DNA from: Kiritimatiellia bacterium
GTDB lineage: Bacteria; Verrucomicrobiota; Kiritimatiellia; RFP12; UBA1067
Length of the DNA stretch: 10,215 nt
Direction: 5' to 3'
Assembly (NCBI GenBank): GCA_016303225.1
Contig: JAEDMC010000111.1
Location: forward strand, 1 to 10,215
Shown here one piece after another: positions 1-5,362 of the stretch. Each line of letters begins with the position of its first letter. The first letter of the stretch is position 1. The position numbers and the translations under genes are program-made. A model generated the notes under the pieces. The model worked only from the letters and a program-made list of their open reading frames with translations. It did not search any database and was not told the DNA's origin.

Positions 1-76
1 CGTTGTCCTTCCCGTCCTCGCGCGCCGTCAGCACGTAGAGACCGTAGCCGATCTTAAACATGGCCTTCGTATCCAT
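1..76 (-). CDS. Flavin reductase family protein (flavoredoxin-like), N-terminal fragment
   Basis: Only the first 25 codons are inside the window; the gene runs off the left edge. The start ATG at 76 has a strong ribosome binding site (AAGGAGAGG, five bases before the ATG). The visible peptide contains MFKIGYGLYVLTAREDGKDN, which matches the opening strand of flavin reductase/flavoredoxin proteins, typically of the form F-K-I-x-Y-G-L-Y-V-x-T followed by a charged turn and a DN or LN. Members bind FMN in the cytoplasm and pass electrons from reduced nicotinamide or rubredoxin-type partners. The gene lies directly downstream of a decayed Fur/PerR-type regulator on the same strand. That fits an oxidative-stress or iron-responsive setting, although this is inference. 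Only the N-terminus can be seen, so substrate and partner cannot be assigned. Confidence 0.8.
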   Translation of the reverse strand, partial: MDTKAMFKIGYGLYVLTAREDGKDN

Positions 77-105
77 ATTGTCCTCTCCTTTTTCCTCTCT
101 GACTG

Positions 106-284
106 TCAGTTTTCGCAGATTCCACTCACGAAGTGCGCGCGCGGTTCCGTGCACGTGTCGTACCGCGCCGCAGACAATGGCGGAAGGCCGAGAACATGGC
201 CATCCGCTACGCCGTGCACTTCATCCCCTTTTCGTGGCAGAAGGCGGGGAACTCCTCCATGGTCAAATCTACGGCTCTGCTCAT
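106..284 (-). pseudogene. Decayed Fur/PerR-family metalloregulator (nonsense codon, internal deletion, frameshift)
   Basis: Two pieces of a Fur-family protein are recognisable on the minus strand. From ATG 284 (or 260) the frame reads MEEFPAFCHEKGMKCTA, then TAG at 209-207, then RMAMFSA. Family members have C-T-(A/P)-Q-R-(M/L)-A-V at this place, so the TAG most simply replaces a CAG glutamine codon. In another frame, positions ~164-106 read AARYDTCTEPRAHFVSGICEN, then TGA. This matches the family's central metal-binding segment (A-A-R-Y-D ... E-P-H-x-H-F-x-C-x-x-C), with the histidine after E-P changed to arginine and the first cysteine to serine. Roughly 50 residues between the pieces, including the DNA-recognition helix, are missing, as is the C-terminal dimer region. 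An intact member would be about 130-150 residues. The remnant sits behind its own promoter and just upstream of the flavin reductase gene. The family call rests on motif memory rather than an alignment. Confidence 0.7.
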
Positions 285-314
285 TACACTCTAATTGTAG
301 ATAGAACTCATTTA

Positions 315-343
315 AGTATACTATATGTTTTCTAAGGGGTCAA
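315..343 (-). promoter_or_regulatory. Sigma-70-type promoter upstream of the Fur-family remnant and flavin reductase
   Basis: On the minus strand TTGACC (343-338) and TATACT (320-315) are separated by 17 bases, both 5 of 6 to consensus (TTGACA and TATAAT). Transcription would start near 308, about 24 bases before the ATG at 284, and continue through the dead regulator into the flavin reductase at 76. With the regulator decayed, the flavin reductase would have a 5' untranslated region of about 230 bases. Confidence 0.55.
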
Positions 344-390
344 TCACCCGCTACCCACAGGGCTCCTCATGCCCCTGCCATCGGAAAATC

Positions 391-588
391 TCTCACGCAG
401 AGGCGCAGAGAGGCAGAGAATGCTGAGAAACTTGCAAATTTGTAGTTTTATCGCAGTGACCCGAACAATTTGTTGTTTCACCCTTTAGGTGATGTTTTGC
501 TTCAAGTAAATTTGATGCATAGCTCATTGTATTCGCAAGATTCCGAGCATTCTCTGCGCTCTCGGCCTCTCTGCGTCTTTGCGTGAGA
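391..588. repeat. 198-bp element with long imperfect inverted ends (MITE-like or REP-like)
   Basis: The left arm (391-439) begins TCTCACGCAGAGGCGCAGAG. The reverse complement of the right arm (588-531) begins TCTCACGCAAAGACGCAGAG. The arms match at about 43 of 49 aligned bases, apart from a 9-base insertion (CGAGAGCGC) in the right arm. The interior (440-530) is AT-rich, and a small hairpin near its middle (TCACC, loop CTTTA, GGTGA at 478-492) sits at the centre of the element. No reading frame of note lies inside it. Intergenic sequences of the CTCTGCGTCTCTGCGTGAGA type recur in many unrelated bacterial genomes from memory. No clear target-site duplication is visible. It lies between the 3' end of the deaminase gene and the promoter of the Fur-family remnant. 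Confidence 0.65.
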
Positions 589-610
589 CATTCAACTGCC
601 GAATTAAGGA

Positions 611-1111
611 TTATACGCTTTCCTGGTTAGCGAGATTTCGCTTGGGCATGTAGACGGTCGGGTGACGGCGAATGTATTCGCGGTGGACGTCCTCGCCGGC
701 GGATTGGGCGACGGGACCGACCACCTCGATGCCGCGTTTTGCGAACTCGACCTTCCACTGCGGCTTGAAGCCCTCGTCAAAGCCGTCGAGCCGCTCGACC
801 GCTTCGCTCGGGACACCGTAGACGACCTTACGGATGCCGCTCCACAGAACCGCGCCCAGACACATCATGCAGGGCTCGCTCGTCGTGTAGAGGACGAGGT
901 CGCGCGGGCCGAGGTCCCACGAGCCGAGCTTCTTCTCCGCCAGGCGGATCGCATTCATCTCCGCATGGTTGTGGCTGCAATTCGAGGCTTCCACCGTATT
1001 CGTCGCCTCGGCGAGGCAATTCCCCTCGCGATCGTAGATCGCCGCCATGAACGGCCCGCACGGCACGTCGGCGCGGATCGCCTCCAGCAGCTTCGCCTGC
1101 AGCTCCAGCAT
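611..1111 (-). CDS. Nucleoside/guanine-type deaminase, CDA superfamily (zinc-dependent)
   Basis: With ATG 1111 as start the product has 166 residues, close to the size of small bacterial guanine/cytosine-type deaminases (about 150-160). The zinc and catalytic motifs are H49-A50-E51 (in SHNHAEMNAI) and P80-C81-M-M-C84 (in TTSEPCMMCLGA). The H and both C residues bind zinc, and the glutamate moves the proton during hydrolytic deamination of a purine or pyrimidine base. The C-terminal part (DGFDEGFKPQWK ... REY) looks more like free-base or nucleoside deaminases than like TadA, but the substrate cannot be fixed from sequence alone. The frame is open further upstream to ATG 1204. I prefer 1111 because residues before it look unconserved, and because the predicted transcription start falls at about 1204. 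The gene has its own promoter and follows the efp terminator, so it is probably transcribed separately. A short frame ending on its start codon is listed separately. Confidence 0.85.
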   Translation of the reverse strand: MLELQAKLLEAIRADVPCGPFMAAIYDREGNCLAEATNTVEASNCSHNHAEMNAIRLAEKKLGSWDLGPRDLVLYTTSEPCMMCLGAVLWSGIRKVVYGVPSEAVERLDGFDEGFKPQWKVEFAKRGIEVVGPVAQSAGEDVHREYIRRHPTVYMPKRNLANQESV

Positions 1112-1188
1112 CACCTCTTCGTCTCGTCCCAATCCACCTGTCCGTCCGCCAGGACGGATTTCTTCAGCGCCTTCAGGCACCCGATCAT
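1111..1188 (-). CDS. Possible 25-residue leader ORF overlapping the deaminase start
   Basis: ATG 1188 opens a 25-codon frame beginning MIGCLKALKKSVLADGQ and ending DWDETKR. Its TGA stop shares one base with the deaminase ATG (TGATG at 1113-1109). The peptide looks more protein-like than the alternative reading in the deaminase frame, which is rich in glycine and arginine. The segment L-A-D-G-Q-V-D-W-D-E resembles the acidic helix starts seen in TerB-like domains, a weak resemblance only. It may be a leader peptide coupled to deaminase translation, the remnant of a longer N-terminal domain cut by a frameshift, or chance. The ribosome binding site is weak (GTGGGT directly before the ATG). Confidence 0.3.
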   Translation of the reverse strand: MIGCLKALKKSVLADGQVDWDETKR

Positions 1189-1210
1189 ACCCACTTGCGG
1201 TCATGCCGCT

Positions 1211-1219
1211 ATTATACCA
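1211..1219 (-). promoter_or_regulatory. Extended -10 promoter of the deaminase gene
   Basis: The minus strand carries TGGTATAAT (1219-1211), a perfect -10 hexamer with the TG of an extended -10. No good -35 box is found at 16-18 bases, as expected for extended -10 promoters. Transcription would begin around 1203-1205, at the first in-frame ATG of the deaminase. Translation therefore starts either leaderless there or further in. Confidence 0.5.
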
Positions 1220-1250
1220 AATTCAAGGCGACCTCCGAGAGGGTCAGCAC

Positions 1251-1280
1251 AAAGAAAGCCGCGACAGGACTGCCGCGGCT
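1251..1280 (-). terminator. Rho-independent terminator after efp
   Basis: On the minus strand AGCCGCG (1280-1274) pairs perfectly with CGCGGCT (1263-1257) across a 10-base loop and is followed by TTCTTT. It lies 26 bases past the efp stop codon and before the deaminase promoter, so it would close the hisG-efp transcript. Confidence 0.7.
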
Positions 1281-1306
1281 CATTGGTTTCACCTCAAGGC
1301 GACGGA

Positions 1307-1882
1307 TTACTTCGTCGCCGTGCGGTCGTTGTACTCGCCCGTCTCGGTGTTGATGCGGATCACGTCGCCCTCGTTGATGAAGAGCGGCACGGGGAGCGTG
1401 TAGCCGCCCTCGACCGTCGCCGGCTTCGTCACCTTGCCCGAGGCGGTGTTGCCCTTGACGCCGGGCTCCACCTTCGTGACCTTGCGCTCGACGAGCGCGG
1501 GAAGATCGACGCCGATGACCTTCTCGTTGAAGAACAGCGCCTTCACTTCCATCTCGTCCATGAGGAAGTACTTCTTGTCCCCCATCACGTCGTAGGAAAC
1601 GCGGATCTCCTCGAAGTTCTCGTCCGTGAACACGAACGCCGTGCCGTCGTCGTACGAATACGTGACGGACATCTGGATGAGCTCCGGCTTCTCGAACTTG
1701 TCGCCCGAACGGTAGCTCTTCGACATGCCGCCGCCCGTCATCATGTTGCGGAGCTTGCAGTTGTAGATCGCCTGCCCCTTGCCCGGCTTCGAGAAGTCGA
1801 ACTCCGTGATTTCCCAAGGTTCCCCGTCGATCAAGAGCTTCACGCCCTTGTGCAGTTCACCCGCTCCGATTACTTCACCCAT
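1307..1882 (-). CDS. efp: Translation elongation factor P
   Basis: This 191-residue protein has the normal length and three-domain layout of EF-P: an N-terminal KOW-like domain (about 1-65), a central OB domain (about 67-127) and a C-terminal OB domain (about 130-187). EF-P binds between the P and E sites of the ribosome and relieves stalling at proline runs. The tip loop reads SKPGKGQA, with K35 at the place of the lysine that is modified in E. coli EF-P (K34). It is therefore of the lysine type rather than the arginine (rhamnosylated) type. No modification enzyme gene is in the window. The C-terminal stretch (TLPVPLFINEGDVIRINTET) fits the family signature. The start has GGAGGT four bases upstream. 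It lies 22 bases after the small bS22-like gene and ends at a terminator, so it is probably the last gene of the hisG transcript. Confidence 0.96.
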   Translation of the reverse strand: MGEVIGAGELHKGVKLLIDGEPWEITEFDFSKPGKGQAIYNCKLRNMMTGGGMSKSYRSGDKFEKPELIQMSVTYSYDDGTAFVFTDENFEEIRVSYDVMGDKKYFLMDEMEVKALFFNEKVIGVDLPALVERKVTKVEPGVKGNTASGKVTKPATVEGGYTLPVPLFINEGDVIRINTETGEYNDRTATK

Positions 1883-1904
1883 GTGTACCTCCGGTTAGCG
1901 GAAA

Positions 1905-1994
1905 TTATTTCGTTTTGTGCCGCATCGCTTTCATGCGCTTGTCGTATTTGTGCTTCGACATTTTTTTGCGGCGTTTCTTCTTGATGGATCCCAT
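1905..1994 (-). CDS. AURKAIP1/COX24-domain small basic protein (bS22-like ribosomal protein), 29 aa
   Basis: The 29-residue product starts MGSIKKKRRKKMSKHKYDKR and ends MKAMRHKTK. More than half of its residues are lysine, arginine or histidine. It follows the pattern M-G-S-(L/V)-x-K-K-R-R-K-(K/R)-M-x-K-(H/K)-K of the COX24/AURKAIP1 family, which includes mycobacterial bS22 (M-G-S-V-I-K-K-R-R-K-R-M), a small-subunit ribosomal protein near the decoding region. A role as a ribosomal protein here is inferred from that likeness. The start is well supported: AAAGGAG lies eight bases before the ATG. The gene lies 32 bases after hisG and 22 bases before efp, all on one strand, so it is probably co-transcribed with a translation factor. 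Genes of this size are often missed by automatic annotation. Confidence 0.85.
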   Translation of the reverse strand: MGSIKKKRRKKMSKHKYDKRMKAMRHKTK

Positions 1995-2004
1995 CTTGTT
2001 TTCT

Positions 2005-2032
2005 CCTTTCGATTAGAACCTTTCGATTAGAA
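2005..2032. repeat. 14-bp perfect tandem duplication spanning the hisG stop codon
   Basis: The plus strand holds CCTTTCGATTAGAA twice in direct succession (2005-2018, 2019-2032). On the coding strand each unit is TTCTAATCGAAAGG. The upstream copy supplies the last codon and stop of hisG, and the downstream copy supplies the AAAGG of the ribosome binding site for the bS22-like gene. It looks like a recent slippage or unequal duplication. Confidence 0.9.
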
Positions 2033-2902
2033 GATGATCTTGTTGAGCGGAAGTTCGATGATGCCCGTCGCGCCGAACTTCGTCAGCTGCGGGATGAGGT
2101 CGCGCACCTGCTTCTCCTCGACGACGGACTCGACGGCGAACCAGTTGGCGTCGTGAAGCTTGTTCACCGTCGGCGCGTGCAGCGCCGGCATCACCTTGAC
2201 GACCTGGTCGAGCGTCTTCGCCGGCGCGTTGCACTTCAGTAGCACGCGGCGCTGCGCCTCGAGAGCTCCGGTGAGAAGCATCTTGAGCTGCTCGAGCTTC
2301 GCGCGCTTGGCGGCGTTCTTCCAGCTCTTCTTGTTCGCGATGAAGCGCGTGGTGGACGTGAGAATCGTGTCGACGATGCGGAGGTTGTTCGCGCGGAGCG
2401 AGCTCCCCGTCTCCGTCAGGTCGACGATCGCGTCGACGAGCTCCGGCGCCTTCACCTCGGTCGCACCCCAGCTGAACTCGACATCGGCCTTGACGTGGTT
2501 CTTCTTGAGGTAGTTCTTGACGATGCCGATTGCCTCGGTGGAAATGCGCTTGCCCTGCAGGTCCTTGACCGTCTTGATCTTCGAGTCGTTCGGGACGGCC
2601 AAGACCCAGCGGACCGGATTCGTCGTCGCCTTCGAATAGTTGAGCTCGCAGATTTCCTGCACCTTGCCGACGTTGCCGTTCTCGTAGACCCAGTCGTAAC
2701 CGCAAATGCCCGCGTCGAGGAGCCCGAGCTCCACGTAGCGGCTCATCTCCTGCGGACGGAGCAAGCGGCACTTGATCTCCTCGTCGTCAATCGACGGAAT
2801 GTAACTGCGTGAAGAGCACGACACATTGAAGCCCGCCCTCTTGAAGAGAGCGAACGTCGACTCCTGCAAACTGCCCTTCGGCAAACCTAAAACAATCGCC
2901 AT
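2027..2902 (-). CDS. hisG: ATP phosphoribosyltransferase, long form
   Basis: HisG joins ATP and PRPP in the first committed step of histidine synthesis, in the cytoplasm. At 291 residues this is the long form, which carries a C-terminal ACT-like regulatory domain (about 215-290) and does not need HisZ. The N-terminal segment (VLGLPKGSLQEST) and the PRPP-binding region (V156-DAIVDLTETGSSLRANNL) are typical. The C-terminal domain supports histidine feedback inhibition, a family property rather than something shown here. The start has AGAGG six bases upstream and a good promoter behind it. No other his gene is in the window; the next genes are a bS22-like ribosomal protein and efp, so hisG stands apart from any histidine operon here. 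A short tandem duplication surrounds its stop codon. Confidence 0.96.
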   Translation of the reverse strand: MAIVLGLPKGSLQESTFALFKRAGFNVSCSSRSYIPSIDDEEIKCRLLRPQEMSRYVELGLLDAGICGYDWVYENGNVGKVQEICELNYSKATTNPVRWVLAVPNDSKIKTVKDLQGKRISTEAIGIVKNYLKKNHVKADVEFSWGATEVKAPELVDAIVDLTETGSSLRANNLRIVDTILTSTTRFIANKKSWKNAAKRAKLEQLKMLLTGALEAQRRVLLKCNAPAKTLDQVVKVMPALHAPTVNKLHDANWFAVESVVEEKQVRDLIPQLTKFGATGIIELPLNKIIF

Positions 2903-2933
2903 GAATCCTCTTTCTTGGTGACAAATTGTGCAA

Positions 2934-2963
2934 ATTATATCATAATCAGGTGCCCTTTGACAA
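2934..2963 (-). promoter_or_regulatory. Sigma-70-type promoter of hisG
   Basis: On the minus strand TTGTCA (2963-2958) and TATAAT (2939-2934) are 18 bases apart, scoring 5 of 6 and 6 of 6 to consensus. The -35 box overlaps the last codons of the phosphatase gene upstream. Transcription would start near 2927, giving a leader of about 25 bases before the hisG ATG at 2902. Confidence 0.7.
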
Positions 2964-4088
2964 CCCAGCCGTGAGCAACTGATTGCGCAGACGCGCGATC
3001 TCCTCGTCCGTGAAGCCGATGGACTTCACATAGGTCTCGATCCTGTCGTTGAGCGTCTGGCCGGTGAACTGCTTCATCGTCTTCAGCAGGGCCGCATACG
3101 AATTGTTGCGGTTGAACCAGTCGTGCTCGTTATCCCAGAGCGCCGTCGCATCCCAGTCACGCGCCAGGTCCTCTTCCGAAACGCCCAGCAGTCCGTTGAC
3201 GATGAACGCCAGGGTCCCCGTGCGGTCGCGTCCGCCGCTGCAATGGAACAGGAGCGGCAGGTTCTTCTCGTCCAAAATGAGACGCAGCGACTTCAGGCAT
3301 GCCTCCTTCGCCGAATCGCCGGCCATCTGTCCGTAGCAGCCGGACGAGACCTCGACGCGGCGGACGGATGGTCCGAGCGGCGACTCGACCAGGCCTTCGC
3401 ACTCCTTCGGACTGCGCAAGTCGAGTTCGGTGCGGATGCCGAGCACGCCCGTCATATACGCGCGCGTCGCCGGCGTCAGCCGCGTGCGCGGCGGCCGCTC
3501 CTTGCACTCCGCGGCGTTTTCGCAGAGATTCGCCGAGCGGTAGAGGAGCCCCTGACGGACACGTCGCCCGTCCGCCGTCTTCCATCCGCCGAGATCGCGC
3601 AGGTTCGGGACGCCGGGCACGCGGACGAGCCGCGGCGGAATGTCCTCCGTCACGAACCGCGACGAGGCAGATCCCTTGCCCTTCACGTCCAGGCCCCAGC
3701 GGTACGCCGTCCCGACGCGGAAGTTGTCCCACTCGAAGCGTCCCGTCGTCAGGTAGAGGAAGTTCGTGTCGCAGACGCAGACGTCGTCCTCCTCGCGCCA
3801 GATCCGGAAGCGGATGTCGCACTTGCGCGTCTTGATGCCGTCCCAGACAAACGCGACCGGCTGCGGATACCAGCCGAGCGCCACCCACTCCGCACGCGTC
3901 ACCGGATCGCCCTGCGGCGCCCGCCGCGCGTCGTCGCCCAGCGCGAAGAACGCGCGCTGCCCTTCCGTCAGGACGGACACGGTCGCGTCCTTCCGGGGAA
4001 TCATCAGCTTGATCGGACTTTCTCCGGCGCACCCAGTGCCGGCCGTCAGTGCGACCGCCATCAGCAAGTTGAGCGTTCTCATCTTCAT
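2946..4088 (-). CDS. Exported tyrosine-phosphatase-like protein (Y_phosphatase3 type)
   Basis: The 380-residue product starts at ATG 4088, which has GGGAGGT five bases upstream and overlaps the previous gene's stop (ATGA). The frame stays open upstream but those residues are out-of-frame shadow of the neighbour. Residues 1-21 form a signal peptide (MKMRTLNLLMAVALTAGTGC). C20 could be lipidated, but glycine at -3 makes the lipobox poor. Residues about 25-150 are rich in beta strand and aromatic residues (FEWDNFRVGTAYRWGLDV) and resemble a fibronectin-III-like module. The phosphatase domain follows: PGVPNLRDLGGWKTADGRRV, then the P-loop HCSGGRDRTG with catalytic C283 and R289 (C-x5-R). Family members remove phosphate from tyrosine, phosphoinositides or other phosphomonoesters; the substrate here is unknown. 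It is the last gene of the run with the beta-galactosidase and the metallophosphoesterase. Confidence 0.85.
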   Translation of the reverse strand: MKMRTLNLLMAVALTAGTGCAGESPIKLMIPRKDATVSVLTEGQRAFFALGDDARRAPQGDPVTRAEWVALGWYPQPVAFVWDGIKTRKCDIRFRIWREEDDVCVCDTNFLYLTTGRFEWDNFRVGTAYRWGLDVKGKGSASSRFVTEDIPPRLVRVPGVPNLRDLGGWKTADGRRVRQGLLYRSANLCENAAECKERPPRTRLTPATRAYMTGVLGIRTELDLRSPKECEGLVESPLGPSVRRVEVSSGCYGQMAGDSAKEACLKSLRLILDEKNLPLLFHCSGGRDRTGTLAFIVNGLLGVSEEDLARDWDATALWDNEHDWFNRNNSYAALLKTMKQFTGQTLNDRIETYVKSIGFTDEEIARLRNQLLTAGLSKGT

Positions 4089-5332
4089 TTCTGACCTCCC
4101 GCAGACGGACGCGCGATGCCGGTCTCGCTGACGACCGGTCCCTCGCCGGCCAACCGGATTTCCTTCATCTTGTTCTGATCCGTATCCAACACGAACAGGC
4201 TGAAGCGATAGGCCTTCTTCGTCCCCAGCTCGAGCGCCCGCGCGCTGGACGCGCACTGCGTCGAGTAGCAGCGCGTGACCATCACCGTCGCCGCATCAAG
4301 CTCCTTGTAGGGCTTCACGATCGACTGGTGGATGTGCCCCGCGACCATGCCGAAGAAACCCATGCCCTTGTGCGCGCCGAGGTTCCACTTGAAGGGAATC
4401 TTGCAAGTCGAGTTGCCGCACCGGCTGCCGGCGTGCAGATAGCCGCCGCCGATCATCGGCACGGCATTGTCCGCCCCATGGGCGACGAAGCCGACGATCG
4501 TGTTCTCGGGCGTCTTCTCGGGATGATAGAGCGCCTTGGTCTTCTCATCGTAGAACGTCGTCGCATCATATCCGCGCAGACAGGTCGCCTTGCCGGGCGT
4601 GCGGTCGAACTGGCTGAGCATCACGACGCGCACGTTGTAGCCCTTCGTCTTGAAGAGCCGGCGGAAGTCGATGTGATAGCTGTTGCCGGAGTAGACACCC
4701 TGCTCGTCGCGACCGACGAGCGCCGGCTTGAGGTCGCGATGCATCGTGACCTCGATCTCGGGATTCTTCGAGACGTCCGTGTTGAGCGACTCCTGCACCT
4801 TGCGCCACGCCTCGTCCGTCAGCTGAATCTGCTTGTAGCAGCGGTCGTGGTTGCCGTCCACCGTGAAGAACGGCACCTCCTTGGGCAGGTACCGGACGAA
4901 GATCTGCTTCATGTTGGCGATTTCCGCAAGATACTCCTGCTCGGTGAGGGGAGTCGGCGGATTCGCCGTCGAGAGGTCTCCGCCGTTGATGATCGCGTCC
5001 AGCTTCGCCTCGCGCGCAACGGCCCCGAGAAGCCGCAGCGACGGATCCTGCACCGTCAGCGTGCAGCCGCCCTCGTACCAGTAGGTGCGGACATGGTCGT
5101 CCCCTTTGATGCGCTTGCACTTGTGCAGGTCGGTGACGAACCCGAACGAGATGTACTTGCGCTTTCCCGTCTTCGGGTCAAGAGGATTCGCCGCGTCAAA
5201 GAGCTTGAGCGTCTCCTTCATGAGCTCCTGCTCGAGCGGCGAAAGTTCCCCGTCCGTCTGGGCGAACAGCCCGGGAAACCGCGCCGCCACCGCGGCACAC
5301 AACCCTGTCTTAACGAATTCACGACGATTCAT
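4085..5332 (-). CDS. Tat-exported calcineurin-like metallophosphoesterase
   Basis: The product has 415 residues from ATG 5332. The start is chosen because it gives a clean Tat signal (MNRREFVKTGLCAAVAARF) with AAGGA just upstream; ATG 5335 and GTG 5356 are in frame but less likely. The metal site is complete by eye: D68 and H70 (VTDLHKC), D119 (NGGDLS), N161-H162-D163 (DGNHDR), H285 (VAHGAD), H333 and H335 (AGHIHQS). Such enzymes use two metal ions to hydrolyse phosphomonoesters or phosphodiesters. Tat export implies folding before transport, which suits a metalloenzyme, and a periplasmic or surface location. The gene begins 30 bases after the beta-galactosidase and overlaps the phosphatase behind it by four bases, so the three are most likely translated from one message. 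The natural substrate is not evident. Confidence 0.9.
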   Translation of the reverse strand: MNRREFVKTGLCAAVAARFPGLFAQTDGELSPLEQELMKETLKLFDAANPLDPKTGKRKYISFGFVTDLHKCKRIKGDDHVRTYWYEGGCTLTVQDPSLRLLGAVAREAKLDAIINGGDLSTANPPTPLTEQEYLAEIANMKQIFVRYLPKEVPFFTVDGNHDRCYKQIQLTDEAWRKVQESLNTDVSKNPEIEVTMHRDLKPALVGRDEQGVYSGNSYHIDFRRLFKTKGYNVRVVMLSQFDRTPGKATCLRGYDATTFYDEKTKALYHPEKTPENTIVGFVAHGADNAVPMIGGGYLHAGSRCGNSTCKIPFKWNLGAHKGMGFFGMVAGHIHQSIVKPYKELDAATVMVTRCYSTQCASSARALELGTKKAYRFSLFVLDTDQNKMKEIRLAGEGPVVSETGIARPSAGGQK

Positions 5333-5362
5333 CATTCCTTCATTCCGTTTTCGCACTCATGT

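Noticed and set aside
295..322. Plus-strand TTGTAG-16-TATACT promoter-like pair
   Set aside because: It overlaps the better minus-strand promoter, because TATACT/AGTATA is nearly symmetrical, and no plus-strand gene follows.
391..588. The inverted-repeat element considered as a CRISPR array
   Set aside because: There are only two copies of the repeat, in opposite orientation, with one 91-base core; there is no regular repeat-spacer pattern.
662..1984. A 440-codon plus-strand frame spanning the deaminase and efp genes
   Set aside because: It is antisense to well-supported genes and has the same arginine-rich shadow composition; it also crosses the efp terminator.
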